Assembly: GCA_963971535.1 (NCBI GenBank)
Contig: OZ020589.1
Location: 50,691,544 to 50,755,543 of the forward strand
Source of the DNA: Notolepis coatsorum
Taxonomy: Eukaryota; Chordata; Actinopteri; Aulopiformes; Paralepididae
Direction: 5' to 3'
Length of the DNA stretch: 64,000 bases
How positions within the stretch are numbered: position 1 is the stretch's first letter; each line of letters opens with the position of its first letter. A program made the position numbers and the translations under genes. Positions 55,428 through 64,000 of the stretch are shown here, one piece after another. Below the pieces are notes generated by a model, which saw only the letters and a program-made list of their open reading frames with translations, had not been told where the DNA came from and did no database searches.

Positions 55428-56325
55428 TGAAGTCTATTTAAGTGCATATCTTTTTGACTAAACAAGGTAGAAACATGAATGAAATGTGTTTTTATATGTT
55501 TGCATACATGAGGAATTTAAAATCATATCCTGATTTTAGATCAGTTGTGAAAATGTTGCTTGAAACTCATATTTATAGCAGAAACGGTGGTCGTTATTGA
55601 TGCATAACTCATCAACCAAATAAGAAAGAAAAGCAGGATGATCCCAGGCCATGGATTTATTCATCAAACTCTTTTCTCTTGATTTTTTTTAATCGACATG
55701 TCATTTATGCAAATTAGATAGTCCTTAATATGCATACAGTAGCTTAGGTACAGTAATTTATTGTCAGTCATCAATCGTATTCAGGCAGGTGTCGCAGGTG
55801 TCTTGCAGTTGCATGATTCATCCAATGCCACTTTTCCCGAATAGAATAGATTATAATATAATAAAATAAAAATATTATTTTACCATATCAATATAAGTGA
55901 AGGTTCAAGTTTCTTTATTAGTTATCATACAGAATACAGAATACTTTGCATGAAATGTTTCTTTCTGTGTTGCTCCTGAGAGGGTGCTAGATAATAACAA
56001 GATAGTATAAAATAAGTATAATAAGTATAAAATAGAAAGTCAAGAAGTCAAGTACGTAAACAAGTGTAAACAACAAAATTGTTCAGTGTTTCTATATATA
56101 CAGTATGTACAGCTGGTACAAAAATGGTGAGGTATAGCTTAGCTTGTGGTGCCACCTTGTAGTGGTGAGGTGCAATAAGGAATGAGAATGATGTGCAATT
56201 TACTTACCAATAATATAAATATAAAGTGTAAATTGTGTCTAAAGTGGTAAAGTGGGTGATACAGTGTGTTGTTTATTTAAGTGAGTGTATGTGCGCTGTG
56301 GGTGTGTTGATGGTTTGCTTATTGT

Positions 56326-57719
56326 TCATTGTTCATTCATTGAGCATCCTGATGGCCTGGGGATAGAAGCACCTTCTGAGTCTCTCTGTGCTTGCCATGG
56401 AGACTCCGGTATCGCTTGCCTGATCGGCGATCGCAGCAGTTCAAAGAGGCAGTTGTTTGAGTGGCTGGAGTCTTTGATTATTCTCTTAGCCTTGCCCATG
56501 CACCGCTTGTTGTAAATGTCTTGGAGAGTGGGAAGCCCACCTTCAATTGTGCGTTCGGCTGAACGGGCCACTCTCTGTAGTCTGCTGCGGTCTTGTGCAG
56601 TGCTATTCCCAAACCAGGAGGTGATATTGCCAGTCAGGATGCTCTCTATTGTGCATGAGTAGAAGTTCTTGAGGATCTTCTGACTCACGTTGAACTTCCT
56701 TAAGAGCCTAAGGAAGTAGAGGCGTTGTCGTGCCTTCTTGATAACACTGTCAATGTGTGTGGTCCATGTCAAGTCCTCGGATATGTGGACTCCGAGGTAC
56801 TTAAAACTGTTCACTCTCTCAACCGGTGCCCCGTCGATGCTGAGGGGGCTGTAGTCCCTGACCCCGACCTCCTAAAGTCCACAATCATCTCCTTTGTTTT
56901 GCTGATGTTCAGGGAGAGGCTGTTCTCTTGACACCATCCCGCTAGAACCTTAACCTCTTCCAGGTAGGCCCTCTCATCGTTTGCAGAGATCAGGCCCACC
57001 ACTACTACCACTACAAATTTGATGATTGTGTTGTTGTTCCGCTGTGCCACACAGTCATGTGTGTACAGGGAGTGGAGGAGGGGACTCAGGACACAGCCCT
57101 GGGGGGCCCCTATGTTGAGAGTGCTGGATGAGGAGGTGTAGTTGCCTGCTTTCACCACCTGGGGTCTGCCCGTCAGGAAGTCCAAGACCCACTGGCAGAG
57201 GTCATAGTTCAAGCCCAGGTCCCTGAGCTTGGCTATGAGTTTGGAGGGGACTATGGTATTGAATGCTGAGCTGTAGTCGATGAATAGCATTCTCACATAG
57301 TTCCCCTGCCTCTTGTCCAGGTGTGATGCTGCTGTGTGCAGCACATGGGCTATGGCGTCCTCCGTGGACCTGTTGGGGCGGTATGCAAATTGCAGGGGGT
57401 CCAGGTTGATGGGGAGGGAGGAACAGATGTAGCCCTTCACTAGCTTCTCAAAGCACTTCATGGCTATGGAGGTAAGAGCTACAGGGCGGTAGTCGTTGAG
57501 GCAAGCTGGCTTGGATTTTTTGGGTACAGGGATAATGGTGGACTTCTTCAGACAGGTGGGGATGACAGCCTGTTCTAAGGATATGTCAGTGAATACCGGG
57601 GCCAGTTGGTCGGCACAGACTTTTGGGACGCGGCCGGGGATACCGTCCGGACCTGCTGCCTTCCTGATATTCACTTTCTTAAACGTCCTCCTCACCTCAT
57701 GTTCTGTTATCCTGAACAC
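56326..57719 (-). pseudogene. L2 copy E: reverse transcriptase, catalytic motif deleted
   Basis: Minus-strand frame 57719-56811 has [58 protein letters not shown] and [20 protein letters not shown]. The catalytic block [12 protein letters not shown] reads [11 protein letters not shown], so both aspartates are gone. A small deletion also removes residues after VFTDI. At about 56865 a frameshift occurs, and the C-terminal part ([20 protein letters not shown] to PSGCSMNEQ) follows at 56814-56326. Certainly inactive. Confidence 0.92.
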
Positions 57720-58793
57720 TGAGTCTCCATCAGCAGTGCCCCCCCCCCCTCCTCCATTGCAGTGGTTTGTAGGCTGGTGCTGTTATTCCGAGCCTCAAAC
57801 CTTGCATAGAAGGTATTGAGATCATTTGCCAGTTGGATGTCACTGTTCAGTTTGAGGGAGGTGCCTTTGTAATCTGTCATCGTTCTGAGGCCCTGCCACA
57901 TAGCTCTAGAGTCAGCCTGTTCATATTGAAGTTCAATTGAATCCCTGTAGCGCCTTTTTGCTTCTATTACTGTCCTCCTAACATTGTATCTCACCACCTT
58001 GTGGTCATTCATGTTGCCTGTCACAAGCCTGGCATTGTATGCTGAGGTGCGCGCCTTCAGAGCTTCACGGACGGATTTGTCTACCCAGGGCTTTTGGTTT
58101 GGGTAAACTCTAATTGTGGTAGAGGGGATTGTTTCTTCTACCAAAGTACAAACAAAGTCCAGCACTGTTTCCGTGTAGTCATTAATATTATCTGTGTTAT
58201 CGCGGAACACCCCCCAGTCTGTACATTCTAGTGCAGCTTGGAGCGTCTCCTCCGACGCCACCGTCCAGCGCTTCACCTCTCGCGATACTACAGGAATGCG
58301 CTTGAGACTTTGTTTATACTGCGGTACAAGAAAGATGGCGTCGTGATCTGACTTGCCGAAAGGACTGGCAGCATGTGATTTTTAACCGCTCTTAAATTGC
58401 GAGTAGCAATGGTCTAAAATATTCCTGCCTCTGGTAGAAGAAGTCACATGCTGGTAGAATTTTGGCAGCACTTTTCTCAGATTAGCGCTATTGAAATCAC
58501 CCACAACCACAATAGCAGCGTCAACGTTAGCTGCTTGGAGCTTGTTTACCTCGTTGTGGAGCTTGGAGAGCGCGTCGCCTGTGTTTGCTTGTGGTGGAAT
58601 ATACACTCCGATCAGAATGACCGACGTTAATTCTCTCGGGAGAAAGAATGGCCGGCACTTGATGGATATATACTCTAGGTTTGGGGAGCAGTGGTTTGAA
58701 AGCTCCTTCACGTTGCCTGGATCACACCAATTGTTGTTCAACATGAAAGCTATTCCACCTTCCCGCTTTTTACCGGAATCTTCCTCTGTACGT
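57707..58793 (-). pseudogene. L2 copy E: endonuclease remnant and linker
   Basis: Contains GVYIPPQANTG, VVGDFNSANL and, after a TAA stop at 58382, GKSDHDAIFL and the linker NQKPWVDKSVREAL. The frame ends at the G-rich tract (here GGAGGA plus 11 G) in QCSG, one base out of the RT phase as in the other copies. Confidence 0.9.
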
Positions 58794-59114
58794 TTGAATA
58801 CTTGTTACAGTAATCCTTACAGTGACAGCTTATTCACACTCTTCCTCTGTGTTCCGGCAGGTGTTGACTTTCTTACAGTTGCATGCTTCGATACATGCCA
58901 TGTGACTCTTCCTGAATAGAATAGAGTAGAAGATAATTAAAAGATTATAGCCAGCTCCCGTACAAGTATATTCTAACACATGATACAATTGTCCTTACAG
59001 TGATTTATTCTGTTCCTTCATTCCTTTTTTTCTCTCTGTTATAGGCATTATGTTCACAATTCTGTTAACGACAAACAGTCTAGAGTATACAGTCTTGCAG
59101 GTGGATGTAGAGAT
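58794..59114. other. Unassigned; resembles 55735-55862
   Basis: GGCAGGTGT...CAGTTGCATG...GAATAGAATAGA occurs both here (58855-58930) and at 55790-55860 in the same orientation. These are diverged direct repeats either side of L2 copy E. Confidence 0.45.
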
Positions 59115-60130
59115 GTAGAGATCCAGCTTTCATGTAGAGATGCGTACATCGGATTCTGTCATAGTGAGCCAAGAGTAGAAGCAGCACATCTGTGTCACGC
59201 GCTGACACGACGATTGTTTCCACTGGAGCCTGGATGAGAAAATCAGACGTGTATCAGCTTCCTCGTGGTCAGCACTCAGAGAGGAGACTTCAAGATCTGG
59301 ATCTGTTGACTTGACAGTTGTCGCTTCAGCAAACCTCTCTGATACTACAACTACAGGTTCATCATCCGGGCTGTGTTCTATCAGGTGGTTTGAGAGTAGT
59401 TGAGCGATATCTGATTTGTTGTCTTCAAGGGCCATGAAGCTCGACCAATCGGCAGGAAGTGGAACAGACTTGTTTTTGATTTCACGACATACTGGTCTGT
59501 GGCGCTGTTTGCGTTTCACCCTTGTGCCTGTTTTGATGGATTGGTCATGGTATCTGTCAAAGACGACATCTACCCTCTGGTATTTTGCTCCCATCTTCAA
59601 CACAGTGTCAGTGAACTTGTTGGCATAGTCACCAAATGTTGTAGTGTCAGGTGGCTTTCCGAGTGCCATTACCAGAGCTTGGCCATCAATGACCAGGCAG
59701 CTGGGTCCCTGAAGGGTAAGATCTGCAGGGGTTTTAACTTGTTTCGTCAGTATATTTGCTAACACAGACTTGTTGGTGGAATGTAGACTCCCGTTAGTTG
59801 TGGCCAGAGATGGCGTGATGGGCTTGAGCTCATGCTGGAGGATATTGTCATGGTCTACCTTACGACCTGCTCTGTAAGCTGTGATGAGCCTTTGTAGAAT
59901 CTGCCTGTCCACTTTGATGGTGTTTTGTTTGTTCTTGGAAAGTTGCACAACTTCATACAAAGAGGCAAATGTCTTGGCTTTGTTCTTTCGAATGGGTGAT
60001 TTCAGGTTCAGGTGCTGGTCACTATCTGGAGGTTCACACAAACGTTTGTCCACAAACATGTTCAGTTGTGCCTGTCCAAGGTGTTCTGCGCCAAGTATGG
60101 ATTCTTGAATCTCCGGTGTGACTACGTCCT
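59115..60130 (-). pseudogene. Uncharacterised repeat-associated protein, possible PIN/FEN-like nuclease, frameshifted
   Basis: A 310-codon minus-strand frame from 60059 can be extended upstream in frame to about 60130 (VTPEIQESILGAEHLGQAQL). Features: SCLVIDGQALVMALGKP, GDYANKF, VVFDRYHDQSIKTGTR, DNKSDIAQLLSNHLIE and SADHEEADTRLIF. One base is lost near 59238; the next frame then reads VETIVVSARDTDVLLLLLAH. I recall this EADTRL...ARDTDVL arrangement from numerous unnamed fish and cnidarian predicted proteins. The spaced acidic residues suggest a PIN/FEN-like nuclease fold, which is inference. Nearby inverted repeats and the L2 insertion suggest that it belongs to a mobile element. Confidence 0.5.
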
Positions 60131-60591
60131 TGTTGATGTATGTAAGAAAACTTACAAAAGCACATTTAATTCAGGTTTGTACCTTGTGTAGTCACACTTA
60201 ACTCATTAAGCCCCACCATTTATTTTTTGAAAATTCGCCTAAAACAGCATGCTTACATTAAAATGCTTATATATCCAGAGCTATAAGAGCTACTTGCATA
60301 AACTTGGTGCCTGGAGAAAGCTAAGACTTGGGGGATTCTAATGTTGGTGTCCTACACTGTACAGTTATTACCAAATTGCTGTCGTATTCCTGCAAACACT
60401 GAATAAATGTCATTTTTTTATCCTCACCTATACAAAGATTACAGTTAGACAGTCAAAAACACCCTGTTACTCATGGTTGCACCCCAGCTATATTCCTACT
60501 CTCTTCCTCCATAGGTGCAGATGTTCTGTGCAAAGTTTCATGTCAGTAGAATAAAAACTGTGGGTTTAGCACCTGTTTTTGTGGAGAGAGG
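60131..60591. other. No feature recognised
   Basis: Unassigned sequence between the uncharacterised frame and the 145-bp inverted repeat. Confidence 0.35.
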
Positions 60592-60736
60592 GCCTGGTGC
60601 TGGCGGCCATGTTGGATTTCTCAATTTTGTGGCCTTATTTGACATTTTTGAGCTTGGTATACAGCAAATTTGGATTCAGCACTCCTTAATACCCCTAGAA
60701 ATGTTGTGTACCAAAAATAAACACGAAATGCCTTCA
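60592..60736 (+). repeat. 145-bp repeat, inverted copy of 55282-55427
   Basis: Starts GCCTGGTGCTGGCGGCCATG and ends ATGCCTTCAG; about 97 percent identical to the complement of the other copy. Confidence 0.9.
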
Positions 60737-60775
60737 GCACTTTATACAAGCACATTTTCTGAAATTCTGCCTAGT

Positions 60776-62695
60776 CTACTTTAGGAACTCGTCTAGAGAG
60801 TCGAACACCTCTATGTCATTGGAGGGAGACGCCGCTGCTCGTTTTGAGGTGGAGCCTTGCGCCTCACAAAGAGGAAGAATGACTACCTCGTCTTCTTGGT
60901 TTTTTCCATTTCCAACATCCTGTGGCAGAACAGGGTCTCCATCTGGGGTTTCAAATGTAAGGTCTGACACGACCACACACATAACCATCCAGTCGTCATC
61001 CTTCTCCTCATTTTGTGGTGATTCCTCCACCGTCGGTTCCCTGTGGTCTAGATCTATGGATTGTTCACGTTGAAAATCTCCATGATTCAACCCTTGCTCC
61101 TTAAGTGAAGCTTCAGTCTCGACCGCACTTTCACACTGCATAAACAGTGTCTCAGGAGGCAGAGCGGTCGTCTGGCAATCAGAGGGTTCCTGGTTCGATT
61201 CCAGCTCGTCCCAGGCAGTGTGTCGAAGTGTCCTTGAGCAAGACACATAACCCTTAACTGCTCCCGTTAAGCAGGTTGGCACCTTGCATGGCTGCCTCCG
61301 CCGTCTGTGTCGTTTAAGATGAGTCTTCGTCTTGAAGCTCTTCCCACACTGGGCACAGCAGTACGGTCTCTCTCCTGTGTGTACCATGTGGTGACTTTTA
61401 AGCTCTTCCTTCGCCTTGAAGGTCTTCCCACACTGGGCACAGCAGTAAGGTTTCTCTCCTGTGTGTACCATGTGGTGTCGTTTAAGGTATGCCTGTCTCT
61501 TGAAGCTAATGTCACACTGGTCACAGCAGTAAGGTCTCTCTCCTGTGTGTACCATGTGGTGTTGTTTAAGTTCTGCCTTCGTCTTGAAGCTCTTTCCACA
61601 CTGGTCACAGCAGTACGGTTTCTCTCCAGTGTGTACCATGTGGTGTCGTTTAAGGTGAGTCTTCGTCTTGAAGCTCTTTCCACACTGGTCACAGCAGTAA
61701 GGTTTCTCTCCTGTTCCAGGTTTAGGGAGTTCTTTGGGTGTAAATCCCCCCACTGTTTCCTCATATATCCTCCCTTGTTCTGACCGGGGCCACGTAATTT
61801 GAGCCCTCTGGTCTGAGTGACTCACTGCTTCCCTCGGTGTCTGGTTTCTGTACGCCGGTTTCTTCTGAGCTACCTGTGCCTGCTTCTCATGAGCTAGCAT
61901 CTGCTGAGCTAGCGTCTCATGGGCTAGCGTCTGCTGTGCCAGCTTCTCATGAGCTAGCGTCTCTTCTGCTAGTTTCTCTTGAGCTAGCATCTGCTGCGCC
62001 AGCTCCTCCTGAGCTAGCGTCTGTTGCACTAGCATCTGCTGTGCTAGCGTCTTCTGTGCTAGCATCTCTTGTGCTAGCTTCTCTTGAGCTAGCATCTGCT
62101 GCGCCAGCTCCTCCTGAGCTAGCGTCTGTTGCACTAGCATCTGCTGTGCTAGCGTCTTCCGTGCTAGCATCTCTTGTGCTAGCTTCTCTTGAGCTAGCAT
62201 CTGCTGCGCCAGCTCCTCCTGAGCTAGCGTCTGTTGCACTAGCATCTGCTGTGCTAGCGTCTTCCGTGCTAGCATCTCTTGTGCTAGCTTCTCTTGAGCT
62301 AGCATCTGCTGCACCAGCTCCTCCTGAGCTAGCGTCTGTTGCACTAGCATCTGCTGTGCTAGCGTCTTCCGTGCTAGCATCTCTTGTGCTAGCTTCTCTT
62401 GAGCTAGCATCTGCTGCGCCAGCTCCTCCTGAGCTAGCGTCTGTTGCACTAGCATCTGCTGTGCTAGCGTCTTCCGTGCTAGCATCTCTTGTGCTAGCTT
62501 CTCTTGAGCTAGCATCTGCTGCGCCAGCTCCTCCTGAGCTAGCGTCTGTTGCACTAGCATCTGCTGTGCTAGCGTCTTCCGTGCTAGCATCTCTTGTGCT
62601 AGCTTCTCTTGAGCTAGCATCTGCTGCGCCAGCTCCTCCTGAGCTAGCGTCTGTTGCACTAGCATCTGCTGTGCTAGCGTCTTCCGTGCTAGCAT
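60776..62695 (-). CDS. C2H2 zinc-finger protein with pentapeptide-array N-terminus
   Basis: 639 codons open. Residues 1 to about 280 are seven copies of a 35-residue unit made of seven LAxxx/LVxxx pentapeptides (LAQEM, LARKT, LAQQM, LVQQT, LAQEE, LAQQM, LAQEK), probably one long helix. From about residue 330 come C2H2 fingers of the type YCCDQCGKSFKTKTHLKRHH joined by TGEKP/TGERP linkers. Four are complete. The fifth loses its last histidine because an antisense SINE supplies the following 55 or so residues (RRRRQPCKVPTCLTG...). The C-terminus is acidic (VFDSLDEFLK). A nucleic-acid-binding nuclear protein is likely. The start is uncertain: an in-frame stop lies near 62735, so either the ATG at 62695 is used or an upstream exon splices into the array. 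No orthologue recognised. Confidence 0.7.
   Translation of the reverse strand: MLARKTLAQQMLVQQTLAQEELAQQMLAQEKLAQEMLARKTLAQQMLVQQTLAQEELAQQMLAQEKLAQEMLARKTLAQQMLVQQTLAQEELAQQMLAQEKLAQEMLARKTLAQQMLVQQTLAQEELVQQMLAQEKLAQEMLARKTLAQQMLVQQTLAQEELAQQMLAQEKLAQEMLARKTLAQQMLVQQTLAQEELAQQMLAQEKLAQEMLAQKTLAQQMLVQQTLAQEELAQQMLAQEKLAEETLAHEKLAQQTLAHETLAQQMLAHEKQAQVAQKKPAYRNQTPREAVSHSDQRAQITWPRSEQGRIYEETVGGFTPKELPKPGTGEKPYCCDQCGKSFKTKTHLKRHHMVHTGEKPYCCDQCGKSFKTKAELKQHHMVHTGERPYCCDQCDISFKRQAYLKRHHMVHTGEKPYCCAQCGKTFKAKEELKSHHMVHTGERPYCCAQCGKSFKTKTHLKRHRRRRQPCKVPTCLTGAVKGYVSCSRTLRHTAWDELESNQEPSDCQTTALPPETLFMQCESAVETEASLKEQGLNHGDFQREQSIDLDHREPTVEESPQNEEKDDDWMVMCVVVSDLTFETPDGDPVLPQDVGNGKNQEDEVVILPLCEAQGSTSKRAAASPSNDIEVFDSLDEFLK
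61148..61310 (+). mobile_element. tRNA-derived SINE (V-SINE-like central domain), antisense to the zinc-finger gene
   Basis: AGAGCGGTCGTCTGG (A-box-like) and GGTTCGATTCC (B box, 61192-61202) mark the tRNA-related head. GTGTCCTTGAGCAAGACACA and GCAGGTTGGCACCTTGCATG are the conserved body of a common fish SINE. It lies inside the zinc-finger coding sequence without introducing a stop on the minus strand. Confidence 0.85.
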
Positions 62696-62725
62696 CTCTT
62701 GTGCTAGCTTCTTCTGAGCTAGCGT
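61870..62725. repeat. Hierarchical repeat: 15-bp units in a 105-bp higher-order unit
   Basis: Nearly every 15-bp unit contains GCTAGC or GCCAGC. Seven 15-mers make a 105-bp unit repeated about seven times (for example GCTAGCGTCTT recurs at 62043 and 62148). The left edge (61870-61985) holds older, less regular 15-mers. Confidence 0.95.
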
Positions 62726-62729
62726 CTGC

Positions 62730-62957
62730 TGTTAGCTCCAGCTATTTAGCCTGCTGTTAGCTCGGGCTAGTTAGCCTTCAATTAGCTCTGGCTAGTTAGC
62801 CTTCAATTAGCTCTGGCTAGTTAGCCTGATGTTAGCTCTGGCTAGTTAGCCTGATGTTAGCTCGGGCTAGTTAGCCTTCAATTAGCTCTGGCTAGGGAGC
62901 CTCCAATTAGCTCTGGCTAGGGCCAGTTCACTTCCAGTTAGCTCTGGCTCATTAGCC
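62730..62957. repeat. 25-bp minisatellite TTAGCTCTGGCTAGTTAGCC
   Basis: About nine copies; the variable five-base end reads TTCAA or TGATG. Confidence 0.9.
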
Positions 62958-63215
62958 GGCTGTTAGCTTCTGTTAGCTCTGGCTTGGTAGCCGGCTGTTA
63001 GCTTCTGTTAGCTCTGGCTTGGTAGCCGGCTGTTAGCTTCTGTTAGCTCTGGCTTGGTAGCCGGCTGTTAGCTTCTGTTAGCTCTGGCTTGGTAGCCGGC
63101 TGTTAGCTTCTGTTAGCTCTGGCTTGGTAGCCGGCTGTTAGCTTCTGTTAGCTCTGGCTTAGTAGCCGGCTGTTAGCTTCTGTTAGCTCTGGCTTGGTAG
63201 CCGTCTGTTAGCTCC
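62958..63215. repeat. 35-bp minisatellite, about seven copies
   Basis: Unit CTGTTAGCTCTGGCTTGGTA + GCCGGCTGTTAGCTT, period 35. Related to both the 25-bp unit on its left (extra ten bases around CTTCTGTTAG) and the 35-bp array at 53316-54090. Confidence 0.93.
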
Positions 63216-63745
63216 CAATTGGCTATGTAGCCTCCTGTAGACTCCGGCTATGTAGCCTCCTGTAGACTCCGGCTAGGTAGCCTCCTGTAGACTCGGGCTA
63301 TGTAGCCTCCTGTAGTCTCGGGCTAGGTAGCCTCCTGTAGACTCGGGCTATGTAGCCTCCTGTAGTCTCGGGCTATGTAGCCTCCTGTAGACTCCGGCTA
63401 TGTAGCCTCCTGTAGTCTCCGGCTAGGTAGCCTCCTGTAGACTCGGGCTATGTAGCCTCCTGTAGTCTCGGGCTAGGTAGCCTCCTGTAGACTCGGGCTA
63501 TGTAGCCTCCTGTAGTCTCGGGCTATGTAGCCTCCTGTAGACTCCGGCTATGTAGCCTCCTGTAGTCTCCGGCTAGGTAGCCTCCTGTAGACTCGGGCTA
63601 TGTAGCCTCCTGTAGTCTCGGGCTAGGTAGCCTCCTGTAGACTCGGGCTATGTAGCCTCCTGTAGTCTCAGGCTATGTAGCCTCCTGTAGACTCCGGCTA
63701 GGTAGCCTCCTGTAGACTCTGGCTATGTAGCCTCCTGTAGTCTCG
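63216..63745. repeat. 25-bp minisatellite with 150-bp higher-order period
   Basis: Unit GGCTATGTAGCCTCCTGTAG + ACTCC, about 20 copies. The order of variants (ATG/AGG, GACTC/GTCTC, CCGG/CGGG) repeats every six units, as at 63301, 63451 and 63601. Confidence 0.93.
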
Positions 63746-64000
63746 TTAGCCGACAAAGCCAGCCTGTATGGCTGCGCTGATGTCTCTTTAAGCCGTCTCC
63801 AGACATTAGAGAGGGGGTTTTCTTTTCCTTCTCTTTCTTTAATCCAACTTTGCGGCCTTAACCGCTCCACCAGCAATGCCCACAAAAACGCAGATGCCTT
63901 TTAATTTGCCACTGCTTTCCACTGAGGGCCATACAGATCAATATCCCTTGTCTGGCGCATTCTAAAGCGGAAGGTTTTAGCTCCCTAGGTGCTGATAAGA
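63746..64000. other. No feature recognised
   Basis: Non-repetitive sequence right of the arrays. It may be 5' flank of the zinc-finger gene (minus strand), but I see no supported exon. Confidence 0.35.

Larger units (their letters stand above)
55907..58793 (-). mobile_element. L2-clade LINE (copy E), minus strand
   Basis: 5'-truncated within the endonuclease (SGKKREGGIAFMLNNNW, near 58770) and ends in TAATAAAGAAACTTGAA at 55907. 3' UTR 55907-56325. More decayed than B-D: a TAA in the endonuclease, loss of RT catalytic residues, and two frameshifts. Confidence 0.93.

Noticed and set aside
61837-62760. Plus-strand 307-codon frame rich in LASxx
   Set aside because: It is the antisense of the pentapeptide array. 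A 15-bp unit without stops stays open in several frames, and only the minus strand leads into zinc fingers.

Overview
The window is teleost fish nuclear DNA, probably from a percomorph. The evidence is vertebrate-type splice signals, long microsatellites ((GT)n, (CT)n, (TATC)n, (TA)n), abundant short inverted-repeat hAT elements, L2-clade LINEs, a fish L1, a chromodomain Gypsy of the Tf1/sushi type and a BEL/Pao element. Almost nothing is host single-copy coding sequence. The exceptions are one candidate CpG-rich first exon (14946-15321, minus) and one C2H2 zinc-finger reading frame (60776-62695, minus). Tissue, species and expression cannot be read from the sequence.

1-15 kb: DNA transposons. 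There is a hAT terminus, a decayed hAT transposase, and a TTAA-flanked piggyBac-like element (2113-3063). A hAT element (4348-6238) contains a second hAT (5383-6181). Two 5'-truncated L2 LINEs follow (6589-7831; 7966-11520), the second split by a hAT insertion (8872-9952). Two more hAT elements lie at 12167-13243 and 13866-14173. Most boundaries are backed by 8-bp target-site duplications read directly.

15-26 kb: the candidate exon and its promoter, microsatellites, a 1.6-kb hAT (17997-19623), a hairpin MITE (20089-20487), a hAT at 20814-21714, and 4 kb of unclassified sequence.

26-38 kb: a complete, young Gypsy (26133-32340; two 900-bp LTRs, gag and pol open). To its right is a decayed BEL/Pao element, itself interrupted by a 1.3-kb solo LTR (36644-37937). 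The Gypsy appears to have the self-priming arrangement of the Tf1/sushi group: the predicted first 10 nt of its RNA complement the site just inside the 5' LTR.

38-50 kb: one minus-strand L1 ORF2 broken into three pieces by two plus-strand L2 insertions (40249-43367; 44023-47497).

50-64 kb: a diverged repeat pair around an Arg/Ser-rich reading frame, a 618-bp near-perfect palindrome with TTAA ends, minisatellites, another L2 copy (minus), and an uncharacterised frameshifted protein. The zinc-finger gene follows; its N-terminus is an expanding pentapeptide array and its C-terminal part includes an antisense SINE read in frame. The window ends in arrays of 25/35-bp minisatellites.
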